The position numbers and the translations under genes were made by a program. Below are positions 43,819 through 52,711 of a stretch of DNA of 64,000 nt, piece by piece. The first letter of the stretch is position 1. Each line of letters starts with the position of its first letter. Origin of the DNA: QHXW01 sp035280425 (lineage in GTDB: Bacteria; Acidobacteriota; Terriglobia; Bryobacterales; Bryobacteraceae). The stretch covers positions 1-64,000 of the forward strand of contig DATEFW010000007.1 of NCBI GenBank assembly GCA_035280425.1, written 5' to 3'. A model generated the notes under the pieces. The model was not told where the DNA came from and ran no database searches. It saw only the letters and a program-made list of their open reading frames with translations.

Positions 43819-44496
43819 GTGAAACCTGTACTGTCAATCGCGATCCTGACCGGAGTAGCCGCCTTTTGCGCCGAGCGGCCCGGGGCTTTGGACTATCCAC
43901 TGGCCCTCAAGACCCGCTGGACCTACCATCTGCGGCACGAAAACGGTCCGGGCGTGCGTTTCGGCGATGACGTGGCGTCGCTGGTCAAGAACAATGTCCT
44001 GGAGGCCACGCTGGTGGCCGAGGCGGCGGCGGTGGAGGAGGTCGGCGGCCGTCAGTACACGCGGGTGGAGACGCGGTTGCACGGAAAACCGTGGCTGTTC
44101 GAATGGGAGCGGGCCAGCGCGGAGGGACTGCTGATCGGCAAAACAATCGATTACCAGGGAGGCGCGCAGGAGGTGCTGATGGATCCGGAGCAGACGCGCA
44201 TCAGCGCGAATCTGCGGCCGGGGTATTTCTGGACCTGGCAGGCCAAGGACGCGCCCGTGCGTTTTCGCTTCACGGTAGTGGGGCCCGGCGAGGTGGAGGT
44301 GCCGGCGGGCCATCATTCGGGAGTGCATTTGAACGGACGGGGCACGGTGACGGCTCCGTTCGGCACAGTAGAAATTCGACAGGACACCTGGTTTGTGCCG
44401 GGAATGGGAATTGCCAGACAGGAGACCGATACGAGCGTGCAGGGACACCGGCTGTCGCATGTGCTGCTGACGCTGGTGAAATTCGAGAAACCGTGA
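43819..44496 (+). CDS. Secreted protein of unknown function
   Basis: 225 residues from a GTG. A short signal peptide (LSIAILTGVAAFCAE) is followed by a beta-rich body with TRWTYHLRHENG near the N-terminus and PFGTVEIRQDTWFVPGMGI near the C-terminus. The pattern resembles secreted acidobacterial proteins of about this size with no known role. A TTATAGT sequence about ten bases upstream could be a -10 box. Followed 14 bases later by the Ycf48-like gene on the same strand, so they are probably cotranscribed. Confidence 0.75.
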   Translation: MKPVLSIAILTGVAAFCAERPGALDYPLALKTRWTYHLRHENGPGVRFGDDVASLVKNNVLEATLVAEAAAVEEVGGRQYTRVETRLHGKPWLFEWERASAEGLLIGKTIDYQGGAQEVLMDPEQTRISANLRPGYFWTWQAKDAPVRFRFTVVGPGEVEVPAGHHSGVHLNGRGTVTAPFGTVEIRQDTWFVPGMGIARQETDTSVQGHRLSHVLLTLVKFEKP

Positions 44497-44510
44497 AATC
44501 GGAAGAGACC

Positions 44511-45524
44511 ATGAAAATATTCTTACTAACGATCCTGTTAGCTATAACCGCCAGCGCGCAGACGGCACGCCGGCCGGCGGGGAAAAAGAGTGCGAGCGGC
44601 AATGCGGCGAAGCCCGAAGTCATTTACCGATGGGACAACCAGGCGAGCGGCGTGGAAGACGATTTATTGAGCGTCTCTTTCGTGAATCAGCAAGTGGGCT
44701 ATGCGGCCGGAAAAGCCAATACCATCCTGAAAACCACGGACGGAGGCAAAACGTGGGCGCGCCTGCTGGAGAGCAGAGACGGCGTGGATTTTCACAGCAT
44801 CGTGTTCACGTCGCCTACGGATGGATGGGCGACCGGGAGGTCCCTGCTCCACACGAGTGACGGCGGTGAATCGTGGCAGCCGGCGGTACCGCTGCCGGGG
44901 CCGGAGGGTTTTGGCGGCGGCTCGATGCTGGGCTCCGCGCGGATGCAATTGCATGTGCCCACGATGGGAGCCGGCGTGTTCCGGAGCGATGACGGCGGCC
45001 GGACATGGAAGTCGATGGGCGACGTTTTACGCAACGATTGGGAGACGGTGTTCTTTGTGGACGATCAGCACGGCTGGGTAGCGGGCAATTACGGCAGGCT
45101 CGGCGCGACCGTCGATGGAGGCGCCACGTGGAAAGAACTTCCACCGCCCCTCAAGGGGCATTTCACCAAGATACAATTTATCTCGCCGCAGGTCGGTTGG
45201 CTGCTGCCGCAGGGCGGGAGTCAGGGCGGGCCGCTGGCTACCACTGACGGCGGCGCCACGTGGAACACGCAATATGCTGGGGTGGACACGGGCCGGCCGC
45301 TGATGGACATGCAATTCCTGAACGCACAGACCGGATTTCTGCTGGCCGAGGCGAACCGCAATCAGCTGGTGCTGGCGACGCAAAACGGCGGCAAGAGCTG
45401 GCGCACCATCGGCAACATCGAAAAATATGCGCGGGCCCTGAGCTTCCCGCAGGCCGATGAAGGCTGGGCGGTTGGCCCGCGCGGGTATATCGTGCATTAC
45501 CACAAGGTGGTTCCGGAAAAATAG
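44511..45524 (+). CDS. Ycf48/Hcf136-like secreted beta-propeller protein
   Basis: 337 residues from the ATG of a clear signal peptide (MKIFLLTILLAITASAQ); open frame upstream of it overlaps the previous gene. Repeated TTDGGKTW, TSDGGESW, SDDGGRTW, TVDGGATW, TTDGGATW and TQNGGKSW Asp-box units mark a seven-bladed propeller of the Ycf48 type. In non-photosynthetic bacteria these are secreted proteins of unknown binding target; no glycosidase residues are evident. Confidence 0.85.
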   Translation: MKIFLLTILLAITASAQTARRPAGKKSASGNAAKPEVIYRWDNQASGVEDDLLSVSFVNQQVGYAAGKANTILKTTDGGKTWARLLESRDGVDFHSIVFTSPTDGWATGRSLLHTSDGGESWQPAVPLPGPEGFGGGSMLGSARMQLHVPTMGAGVFRSDDGGRTWKSMGDVLRNDWETVFFVDDQHGWVAGNYGRLGATVDGGATWKELPPPLKGHFTKIQFISPQVGWLLPQGGSQGGPLATTDGGATWNTQYAGVDTGRPLMDMQFLNAQTGFLLAEANRNQLVLATQNGGKSWRTIGNIEKYARALSFPQADEGWAVGPRGYIVHYHKVVPEK

Positions 45525-45609
45525 CGACTCCGCCCGGACCGGACAGCGAACATCGGCGCTCCATTGATGACGCCGCAAGCCTTGATTCAGAATCCGCTAC
45601 ATTGGTGAA

Positions 45610-47718
45610 GTGACTCGATACGCCCTTTTGCTTTTCCTCGCCACAGCCACGTTCGCTGAGACCGACTGGCCTTCTTACGGCAACGATCCCGGTGCGATGC
45701 GCTATTCCGATTTGCGGCAAATCAACACAAAGAATGTCGATCGGCTGAAGCCGGCGTGGACTTTTCGCGCGGGCAAGCCGGGTTCGGAAGCCATACCGGT
45801 TGTCGTGGACGGCGTGATGTACATCACCGCGCCGGATGGCGTGTATGCGCTGGTGCCGGAGACGGGCGAGCTTTTGTGGAAATACGATACGGCGCCGGTG
45901 GCGATGCGCGGCCTGGCGTATTGGCCGGGAGCGCGCGGTGTGCATCCGCGGGTGTTCACCGGAAACGGGGCGTATCTGCTGGCGCTCGATGTGACCACGG
46001 GAAAACCGGCGCCGGGATTCGGCAATGAAGGCCGGCTCAATCTGAAGGAGGGCGTGCTCGGCGATCTGAAGGACGGGCGTTACGAGCTGGACTCGCCGCC
46101 GGCGGTGTTCGGCAACATCATCATCACCGGTTGCAGCAACGGCGAGCAGAGGCCGAGCGCAGGATTGTACGGCGACATCCGCGGCTGGGATGCGAAGACA
46201 GGGAAACTCGTGTGGACGTTCCACACGGTGCCGCGGCCGGGAGAGCCGGGCGCGGACACGTGGCCGAAGGACGGCTGGAAGAACCGCTCGGGTGCGAACA
46301 CCTGGGGATTTTTGACGATCGATACTAAACGCGGGATCGTGTACGCGCCGCTCGGTGCGCCGACTTCGGACTTTTACGGCGCGGACCGGGTGGGCGACGG
46401 GCTCTACGGAAATTCGCTGGTGGCGCTCGATGCGCGCAACGGAAAGTTGCTTTGGCACCAGCAACTGGTGCATCACGATTTGTGGGACTACGATCTGGCG
46501 GCGCCGCCGGCGCTGTTCGATATTAATCTTCGCGGGCGGGACGTTCCAGCGGTGGCGCAGATCACCAAGATGGGGCTGCTGTTCGTATTCAACCGCGTCA
46601 CGGGCGAACCGGTTTACGGCGTGGAGGAGCGGCCGGTGCCGAAATCCGAAATTCCCGGCGAAGTGAGCGCGAAGACGCAGCCGTTTCCGGTGAGACCGCC
46701 GCCGCTCGCAAAAAATACGTTTCAGATGGATGAGATGTACGACCGCACGCCCGAGCATGCCCGTTTTTGCCGCGAATTGTTTGCAGCCAATCACATGAAA
46801 ATCGGCGGCCCGTATACGCCGCTGCCGCTCGAAGGCAACGCGCTGCTTTTTCCCAGCACGCTGGGCGGAGGAAATTGGGGCGGCGTGTCGGTGGATCCCG
46901 GGCTCGGCCTGCTGTTTGTCAATGTGATGAACGTGGCGCAATGGGGCCACATGGAAAAGCGCGGCGAGGAATACGTGCGCACGTCGGCCTATGGGCCTTA
47001 TGCGAGATTTTGGGATCGCGAGACGCGCATCCCGTGCCAGAATCCGCCGTTCGGAGAATTGGTCGCGGTGGAACTGGCTACGGGAAACATCGCGTGGCGG
47101 TCGGTGCTGGGGCGGATTGAATCGCTCGAGGCGGCTGGGGTAAAGAATACCGGATCGCTCAACCTGGGCGGCAGTATCGCGACGGCCGGCGGGCTGGTGT
47201 TCATCGGTGCGACGAACGATTCGCGGTTCCGCGCGTTCGAGGCGCGAACTGGAAAGCTGCTGTGGGAAGTGAAGCTGGAGGCCAGCGGCCATTCGAGCCC
47301 TATCACTTACATGGGCCGCGATGGACGCCAGTATGTCGCCATGATGGCCACGGGCGGCGGCGCGTATCTGAACGGCGGCTGGAGCAATACGCTGGCGGCA
47401 TTCGCGCTGCCGGATGTACGTCGCAAGCCTCTGCCGGAATCGGTGGCTGCGGCCGTGGCGAAAGCGGCGGCGGAACGGCACGGGCAGGCGCAGGTCGGCG
47501 CGTTTGCGCCGGTCGAACTGCCGAAGGGGGGAGAGAAAGCTCTGGTCGAGAAAACCTGCGGCACAGGGTGCCATTCGGTCGAGGTCGTAACCAGCCAGCG
47601 CATGAACGAAAAGGAATGGCGCGCGGTGGTCGAGAACATGGTGGCGCGGGGCGCGCCGGCGTCGGACGCGCAGGTGAATGCCATTGTGGAGTATCTGGCG
47701 AAGACGTTGGGGCGGTAA
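45610..47718 (+). CDS. PQQ-dependent dehydrogenase with C-terminal heme-like motif
   Basis: 702 residues from a GTG starting a signal peptide (YALLLFLATATFAE). The N-terminal WPSYGND and repeated propeller blades (TGKLVWTFHT, NGKLLWHQQLVHHDLWDYDL) match membrane/periplasmic quinoproteins of the glucose/alcohol dehydrogenase group. The stretch HHDLWDYD is the family's active-site region. The last 55 residues form a small helical domain with C650-x3-C654-H655 (CGTGCH), an unusually spaced heme motif at the place of the usual CxxCH. The substrate is probably a sugar or alcohol oxidised in the periplasm. Confidence 0.9.
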   Translation: MTRYALLLFLATATFAETDWPSYGNDPGAMRYSDLRQINTKNVDRLKPAWTFRAGKPGSEAIPVVVDGVMYITAPDGVYALVPETGELLWKYDTAPVAMRGLAYWPGARGVHPRVFTGNGAYLLALDVTTGKPAPGFGNEGRLNLKEGVLGDLKDGRYELDSPPAVFGNIIITGCSNGEQRPSAGLYGDIRGWDAKTGKLVWTFHTVPRPGEPGADTWPKDGWKNRSGANTWGFLTIDTKRGIVYAPLGAPTSDFYGADRVGDGLYGNSLVALDARNGKLLWHQQLVHHDLWDYDLAAPPALFDINLRGRDVPAVAQITKMGLLFVFNRVTGEPVYGVEERPVPKSEIPGEVSAKTQPFPVRPPPLAKNTFQMDEMYDRTPEHARFCRELFAANHMKIGGPYTPLPLEGNALLFPSTLGGGNWGGVSVDPGLGLLFVNVMNVAQWGHMEKRGEEYVRTSAYGPYARFWDRETRIPCQNPPFGELVAVELATGNIAWRSVLGRIESLEAAGVKNTGSLNLGGSIATAGGLVFIGATNDSRFRAFEARTGKLLWEVKLEASGHSSPITYMGRDGRQYVAMMATGGGAYLNGGWSNTLAAFALPDVRRKPLPESVAAAVAKAAAERHGQAQVGAFAPVELPKGGEKALVEKTCGTGCHSVEVVTSQRMNEKEWRAVVENMVARGAPASDAQVNAIVEYLAKTLGR

Positions 47719-47818
47719 AGGCGGAGCGGGCGCCAACACGATTGAAAAGATGGCCGTGTCGGCGTAGACTGATTGACAGATTTCCTTCCCAGTCCCGCCG
47801 CGTCCGCAGGAGGTTTCC

Positions 47819-48787
47819 GTGTTCTTGCGAAGATCTTCGCGTATTCCGCTGCTGTGTCTTGGTGCGGCGGCCCTGCTGTCGGCGGATAACCCGGCCAACA
47901 TTGTCGGATCGGGCTATGCGTTTCGAGGGCCGGTGGGCGTCGCGCCCGGGCAGATTACCACCTTTTTCGTCAGCGGCTTTGCTCCCATCGACCAGCCGAT
48001 TTCCGCGACTACCACGCCGCTACCTTACAAACTGGGCGGCATCTCCGCGAATCTCAATCCAGGCCCGGCGGCGCGCGTTCCCATCCTGTCCGTGTTTCCG
48101 GTGAACACCTGTCTCGACAACCTGCTCGAAAACCTAATTCCTTGTGGAACCATCATTGGGGTCACGGTTCAAATCCCGTTCGAACTCCAGCCGGACAGCG
48201 GCGCTAGGCCGCCGAACTGGTACTTCCTGACCATTTCCGACGACAGCGGCCACTCCAGCTCCACACGGATCATGGCTGAGTCTGACCGGATTCAGATTCG
48301 CACTTTCGACAGCCCATATTCCGCGATTGAGGCTTCGGTTACCCACGCAGATGGGACGGCTGTCGATTTTTCGCACCCGGCGAAGCCAGGCGAGGAAGTG
48401 GTGATGTATGCGGCCGGCCTGGGCGCAACGATACCAGCCGTGGCAACTGGCGTGGCGAGTCCGTCTCCCGCGGCTGCAAGCGGTGGATTTTATCTGAATT
48501 TTGACTATCGCCCGAATGCCATGCCGTCGGCGGGCGTCATTCCACCGGGCGCCCCAACGACAACGGCAACTCAACCGTTGTTCACCGGGCTTACGCCCGG
48601 GTTCGTAGGGCTTTACCAGGTTAATTTCGTCATTCCAGCGCCACCCGGGCCACTGCCGCCGTGCGTTGGACCACGCTCCATCGGCTATGGCGCGAACCCG
48701 TTCGCGGCCGTGCTCAGTAATCTGACCGTGACGCTGGTGGGTTCCTCGTTTGACGGAGCAGCAATCTGCGTCTCCGCAGGAACGTAG
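47819..48787 (+). CDS. Secreted protein resembling the Solibacter-type C-terminal domain family (TIGR03437-like)
   Basis: 322 residues from a GTG with AGGAGG upstream. After a signal peptide the protein contains GQITTFFVSGF and LPYKLGGISANLN in the first half. The second half has EEVVMYAAGLGAT and LFTGLTPGFVGLYQVNFVIP. These are typical of the acidobacterial domain described as TIGR03437, here without the large extra repeats often found before it. Function unknown; probably surface-associated. It is a taxonomic marker more than a functional clue. The next gene starts nine bases after its stop. Confidence 0.75.
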   Translation: MFLRRSSRIPLLCLGAAALLSADNPANIVGSGYAFRGPVGVAPGQITTFFVSGFAPIDQPISATTTPLPYKLGGISANLNPGPAARVPILSVFPVNTCLDNLLENLIPCGTIIGVTVQIPFELQPDSGARPPNWYFLTISDDSGHSSSTRIMAESDRIQIRTFDSPYSAIEASVTHADGTAVDFSHPAKPGEEVVMYAAGLGATIPAVATGVASPSPAAASGGFYLNFDYRPNAMPSAGVIPPGAPTTTATQPLFTGLTPGFVGLYQVNFVIPAPPGPLPPCVGPRSIGYGANPFAAVLSNLTVTLVGSSFDGAAICVSAGT

Positions 48788-48796
48788 GGCTTTCGG

Positions 48797-49498
48797 ATGA
48801 AGCGGCCCTTTCGGCTAATCCGAGCTTGCGGACGACTGAACCTCGCCCTATTCTTGTGCGCCGTCCCCCTGTTCGGCCAGGGGCTTCGTTTCGGCATTGA
48901 AGCCGGCGTTCCCATTACGCAATATTTCGATACCGGGGAGTACGGCAGCTTGCATGGAGGCGGTAAATACTCCGCCGCGACGCGGCGCTACACGGTGGGC
49001 GCGGCAGCCGAATGGAGATTGACCAACACGTTCGGCTTCGAACTCGAAGCGATGTACCATCGCATGGGTTACGTCGGGATTGTGAACTTTTTCGATTCCG
49101 GTATTTTCAGAAACTCGCAAATCGATGTGAAAGGCAACTCGTGGGACTTCCCGCTGATGGCGAAATACCGCTTCGGCTGGAAGGTGCGGCCGTACGTGGC
49201 AGGCGGAGGGGTGCTCCGCTACGTGGGACCGGTGCGAGGGCGTGGCCAGCAGACGAACGGCTCCCTCATTACTCAGACGAGCACGACCATCCCGCTCGAT
49301 ACGACCGAGCCGTCCGAACTGCGCAAGAGGTTTTATCCCGGATTAACGGTTGCGGCGGGAGTCGAACTGGGCGGAGAACGATTTGGCCTGCTGCCGGAAC
49401 TTCGTGTCACGCATTGGACCGCCAATATTGCCGGGCCCGGTGGACTGCTCCGCTTTGCATCCAATCAGATCGAATTTCTGCTTGGGCTCCGATTTTGA
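48797..49498 (+). CDS. Outer-membrane beta-barrel protein
   Basis: 233 residues. Signal peptide (LNLALFLCAVPLFGQG), then alternating strands of an eight-stranded OmpA/OmpX-like barrel (AAEWRLTNTFGFELEAMY, MAKYRFGWKVRPYVAGGG, LTVAAGVELGGERFGLLPELR). It ends in Phe (FLLGLRF), the signal for the outer-membrane insertion machinery. Likely cotranscribed with the preceding secreted protein. Function not predictable. Confidence 0.82.
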   Translation: MKRPFRLIRACGRLNLALFLCAVPLFGQGLRFGIEAGVPITQYFDTGEYGSLHGGGKYSAATRRYTVGAAAEWRLTNTFGFELEAMYHRMGYVGIVNFFDSGIFRNSQIDVKGNSWDFPLMAKYRFGWKVRPYVAGGGVLRYVGPVRGRGQQTNGSLITQTSTTIPLDTTEPSELRKRFYPGLTVAAGVELGGERFGLLPELRVTHWTANIAGPGGLLRFASNQIEFLLGLRF

Positions 49499-49643
49499 GC
49501 GGGATTTATCATAATTTCCGGTGGCAGATCTGCGCTTGGGCCGCACGTCCGGCTAACTACCGGGCGGCTCGTTCGTCCAACGAAACATCGTGAAACAAAG
49601 GTCCGAAACAAGGGCGGAGTCTTTGGGCAAAGCCCGCGGGCGG

Positions 49644-52067
49644 ATGTCTCTCGACAGTATCGTGCAGGATCTGCGCTACACGCTGCGCACGCTGCGGCGG
49701 GACGCCGGGTTCGCGGCCTTCGCGATTCTGATTGTCGGGCTGGGCGTAGGCGCGAGCGCGGTAGTTTTCAGCATTGTGAATGCGGTGCTCGTCCGCCCGC
49801 TGCCGTTCCGCGATCCCGCGCGCCTGGTTTGGATTTTCAATCACGAAGAAAACAGCGACCTGTCGGGCCAGACCACGCAGGTGGGCCACTTTCTCGACCT
49901 GCGCGATGAGAATCATTCCTTTTCCGATCTCGCCGCATACTTCGCGTTTTACGGCGTGGGCGACAACAAGCTCACCGGCGACGGCGAGCCGGAGCGGTTG
50001 AGCGGCGTGCCGGTCTCGGCGAATTTTTTCCAGTTGCTCGGCGTCGAGCCGCTCATCGGCCGCCTGTTCACCGCGGAGGAATGCAAGTGGAACGGGCCGA
50101 AAGCCGTGCTGCTCAGCCACGGCCTGTGGGTGCGGCGCTTTGCTTCCGATCGTGCGATCGTCGGGCGGACATTGACGCTCAACGACGCGCCGGTTACCGT
50201 GATCGGCGTGATGCCGGCATCGTTCGACTTCTCCTCCGTTTTTGCGCCGGGCAGCCACATCGATCTCTATTTTCCATTTCCATTGACCGCCGAGACCAAC
50301 CGCTGGGGCAACACGCTCGCGATCATCGGCCGGTTGAAACCGGGTGTCGCGCTGCCGGGCGCGCAAGCCGAGCTGACGATTCTTTCCCGACACCTTACTG
50401 AAGCTCATCCGCGCGATCGCAACGATTTCATCGCGAGAGTGAAATTTCTGCGAGAGCACGTGAGCGGCCGCCTGCGGCCTGCGCTGATTGTGCTGGCGTT
50501 CGCGGTAGGCGTGGTGATGCTGATCGTCTGCGCGAATCTTTCGAATCTGCTGCTCGCGCGCATGGCGGCGCGCCAGAAGGAGATCGCGATCCGCGCGGCG
50601 CTCGGCGCAGGCCGCCTGCGGCTGATTCGCCAGATGCTCACCGAAAGCGTGGTGCTCTCCTCCTGCGGAGCGCTGTTAGGCATCATCCTGGCGGTTGCCG
50701 GCACGCGCGCGCTGGCGCACCTCAATGCCATCAGCATTCCGCTGCTCGCGGATGTTCGGATCGACGCCGGCGTTCTCGGCTTCGCGCTGCTCATGGCCAT
50801 TGTGACCGGCGTGATTTTTGGGCTGGTGCCTGCTCTCCAGGTTCCGGCCACGGCCGTTCACGATGCGCTCAAAGACACCAGCCGCGGCTCGACCGAGGGC
50901 AGAGGCCACGCGTGGATTCGCACCGGGCTGGTGGTTTCCGAAGTAGCTTTCGCCTGTGTGCTGCTGGTGGGCGCGGGCCTGCTGATTCGCAGCTTCCTGC
51001 GCGTGCTCGACGTAAATCTCGGATTCCAGCCCGAGCGCGCCGCCGCCGTGCGCGTCGATCCCAGCGAACAATACTCGACGCAGGCGCAACAGAATTCGTA
51101 CTTCGATGAAGTGCTGCGCGAGTCCCGTGACATTCCAGGTATTTCGGCGGCAGGCTTAACCGATGCGCTTCCGCTCGGCCGCAATCGCAGTTGGGGGGCC
51201 GCGGCCAAAGGCCACGTGTATCCCAAAGGCCAATATCCTGACGCCTTCGTGCGCGTGGTGAGCGACGGCTATCTGAAAGCCATGGGCATTCCGTTGATTG
51301 AAGGCCGCGACATCTCGGAGCGCGACACGCCCGCGACCGAACCGGTGATCGTGATCAACCAGACCATGGCGCGCCATCTCTGGCCGGGGCAGAATGCGAT
51401 CGGTCAAATCGTGCAGGCCGATAAGGATCGCCGCGTCGTCGGTATCGCGGGCGATGTGCGGCACATGGCGCTCGAGTTGGGCGCGGGCAGCGAGATGTAT
51501 CTGCCCATCCGCCAGTGCCCGGATTTTGCTTCTGTCGATCTGGTGATGCGCACGACGATGCCGCCCGCAGAGCTGGCCTCCGCTGTGCGTGCGGCGCTCA
51601 AATCCATCGCGCCCAACCTGCCGCGCAGCGATTTCCGGACGCTTCAGCAACTGGTCGATAAATCCGTATCGCCGCGGCGCTTCGTGGTGACGCTGCTCGG
51701 CGGATTTGCGGCCTTCGCGCTGATTCTCGCGTCGCTGGGAATCTATGCGGTGATTTCCTATTCGGTCAGCCGGCGCACACAGGAGATCGGGATACGTATG
51801 GCGCTGGGCGCGTCGGCCGGAGATTTGCAGGCGCGGATCATCGCGCAAACGCTCGGGCTGGCTGCCGTAGGGATGGCGCTGGGTTCGGCGGCATCGTGGG
51901 TGCTGGCGCGGTCGTTGAGCGGCTTGCTTTATGGCGTCACTGCGGGCGATCCGGTGACTTTTCTGGGAATGCTGGGTTTGCTGAGCGCGGTGGCGATCGT
52001 CGCCGGTTATCTGCCGGCGCGGCGGGCGTCGTCCATCGATCCCATGGCCGCTCTCCGCGCGAATTGA
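49644..52067 (+). CDS. ADOP-type FtsX/MacB-like permease (3)
   Basis: 807 residues from the ATG at 49644; an in-frame GTG at 49590 would add 18 residues but has no ribosome binding site. The family start SLDSIVQDLRYTLRTLRRD is clear. Two MacB core domains, membrane helix sets at about 20-45, 280-400 and 690-805, and the C-terminal RRASSIDPMAALRAN complete the pattern. No ATPase gene is adjacent. It differs clearly from permeases 1 and 2. Confidence 0.9.
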   Translation: MSLDSIVQDLRYTLRTLRRDAGFAAFAILIVGLGVGASAVVFSIVNAVLVRPLPFRDPARLVWIFNHEENSDLSGQTTQVGHFLDLRDENHSFSDLAAYFAFYGVGDNKLTGDGEPERLSGVPVSANFFQLLGVEPLIGRLFTAEECKWNGPKAVLLSHGLWVRRFASDRAIVGRTLTLNDAPVTVIGVMPASFDFSSVFAPGSHIDLYFPFPLTAETNRWGNTLAIIGRLKPGVALPGAQAELTILSRHLTEAHPRDRNDFIARVKFLREHVSGRLRPALIVLAFAVGVVMLIVCANLSNLLLARMAARQKEIAIRAALGAGRLRLIRQMLTESVVLSSCGALLGIILAVAGTRALAHLNAISIPLLADVRIDAGVLGFALLMAIVTGVIFGLVPALQVPATAVHDALKDTSRGSTEGRGHAWIRTGLVVSEVAFACVLLVGAGLLIRSFLRVLDVNLGFQPERAAAVRVDPSEQYSTQAQQNSYFDEVLRESRDIPGISAAGLTDALPLGRNRSWGAAAKGHVYPKGQYPDAFVRVVSDGYLKAMGIPLIEGRDISERDTPATEPVIVINQTMARHLWPGQNAIGQIVQADKDRRVVGIAGDVRHMALELGAGSEMYLPIRQCPDFASVDLVMRTTMPPAELASAVRAALKSIAPNLPRSDFRTLQQLVDKSVSPRRFVVTLLGGFAAFALILASLGIYAVISYSVSRRTQEIGIRMALGASAGDLQARIIAQTLGLAAVGMALGSAASWVLARSLSGLLYGVTAGDPVTFLGMLGLLSAVAIVAGYLPARRASSIDPMAALRAN

Positions 52068-52132
52068 CCGGGCCGGGCGCGGGCGCGCTCATTTTGAATT
52101 TGCCGCCTCGATCGGGCTATCATGGACAGACA

Positions 52133-52378
52133 ATGACGCCGGATTCTGTCCTGATTGGAGTGCTGACGGGTTGCGCACTGATTGTCTTCGGCCTGGTTCC
52201 TGGCCTGTTGGAGAACTTTAGCGACGGCGTGCGCCATCTTTCCAACTCAGTTTCCAACCAGTTTCTGACGCGGGCCACCGATCGCGGCGCCCGCCGCAAA
52301 CTTGCGCAACCCACCTGGCTTGCGGGCCTGGGTGTGGCGCTGATTGTCCTGACGATCCTGGGATACACAACGCGCTGA
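52133..52378 (+). CDS. Small two-helix membrane protein
   Basis: 81 residues from the ATG at 52133. Helix 1 is at about 6-24 (LIGVLTGCALIVFGLVPGL) and helix 2 at about 62-78 (LAGLGVALIVLTILGY), separated by a polar segment with SNSVSNQFL. No recognised family. No ribosome binding site is obvious, so the start is provisional. Confidence 0.55.
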   Translation: MTPDSVLIGVLTGCALIVFGLVPGLLENFSDGVRHLSNSVSNQFLTRATDRGARRKLAQPTWLAGLGVALIVLTILGYTTR

Positions 52379-52427
52379 CGGCCAATCTCGGAAGCGCCCG
52401 GCTCTCCTTATTGCTCTCGCCATAAAC

Positions 52428-52599
52428 CGCCGCTTACCGCAGCCCCGCCAGTTCCTGCAAACCGTGCCAGTTGTCGAGGCGATCCTGTTGGGCTTGCCGG
52501 ATAAATTCGCCGGCCTGGCCGTCGGGGAAATGGCGTGCGAAGCGGCCCTCGGTGCGCGCAAACGCCACGAAATCGACTGGTTCGCCCGTCTTAGGATTT
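52428..52599 (-). pseudogene. PFOR C-terminal fragment, copy A
   Basis: On the minus strand these bases encode the last 55 codons of PFOR, from NPKTGEPVDFV to ELAGLR and a stop. Against the genuine gene end (57623 onward) I count 16 substitutions in 165 bases, only two changing an amino acid (Asp to Gly, Arg to Gly). The fragment breaks off abruptly at about 52599 and has no start codon. The remaining bases to 52711 show nothing recognisable. It is the most diverged of the three tails. Confidence 0.85.
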
Positions 52600-52711
52600 C
52601 ATGGGGTTGGCTTGCAACTGATCACGCAATCAACAACGACGCTCAGACGACTGTCGCTCAACTTCCCATCCGGAGTTTCGCGCCGGCAAGACGACCTACG
52701 CTTACCATCAC

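Noticed and set aside
45238..47901. 887-codon open frame on the minus strand opposite the PQQ dehydrogenase
   Set aside because: Antisense shadow; the plus strand encodes a complete quinoprotein with signal peptide, and the minus frame is Arg/His-rich and has no motif.
48150..48185. GGTTCAAATCCCG, resembling a tRNA T-loop
   Set aside because: It lies inside the reading frame of the TIGR03437-like protein, and no acceptor stem, D-arm or anticodon arm can be drawn around it.
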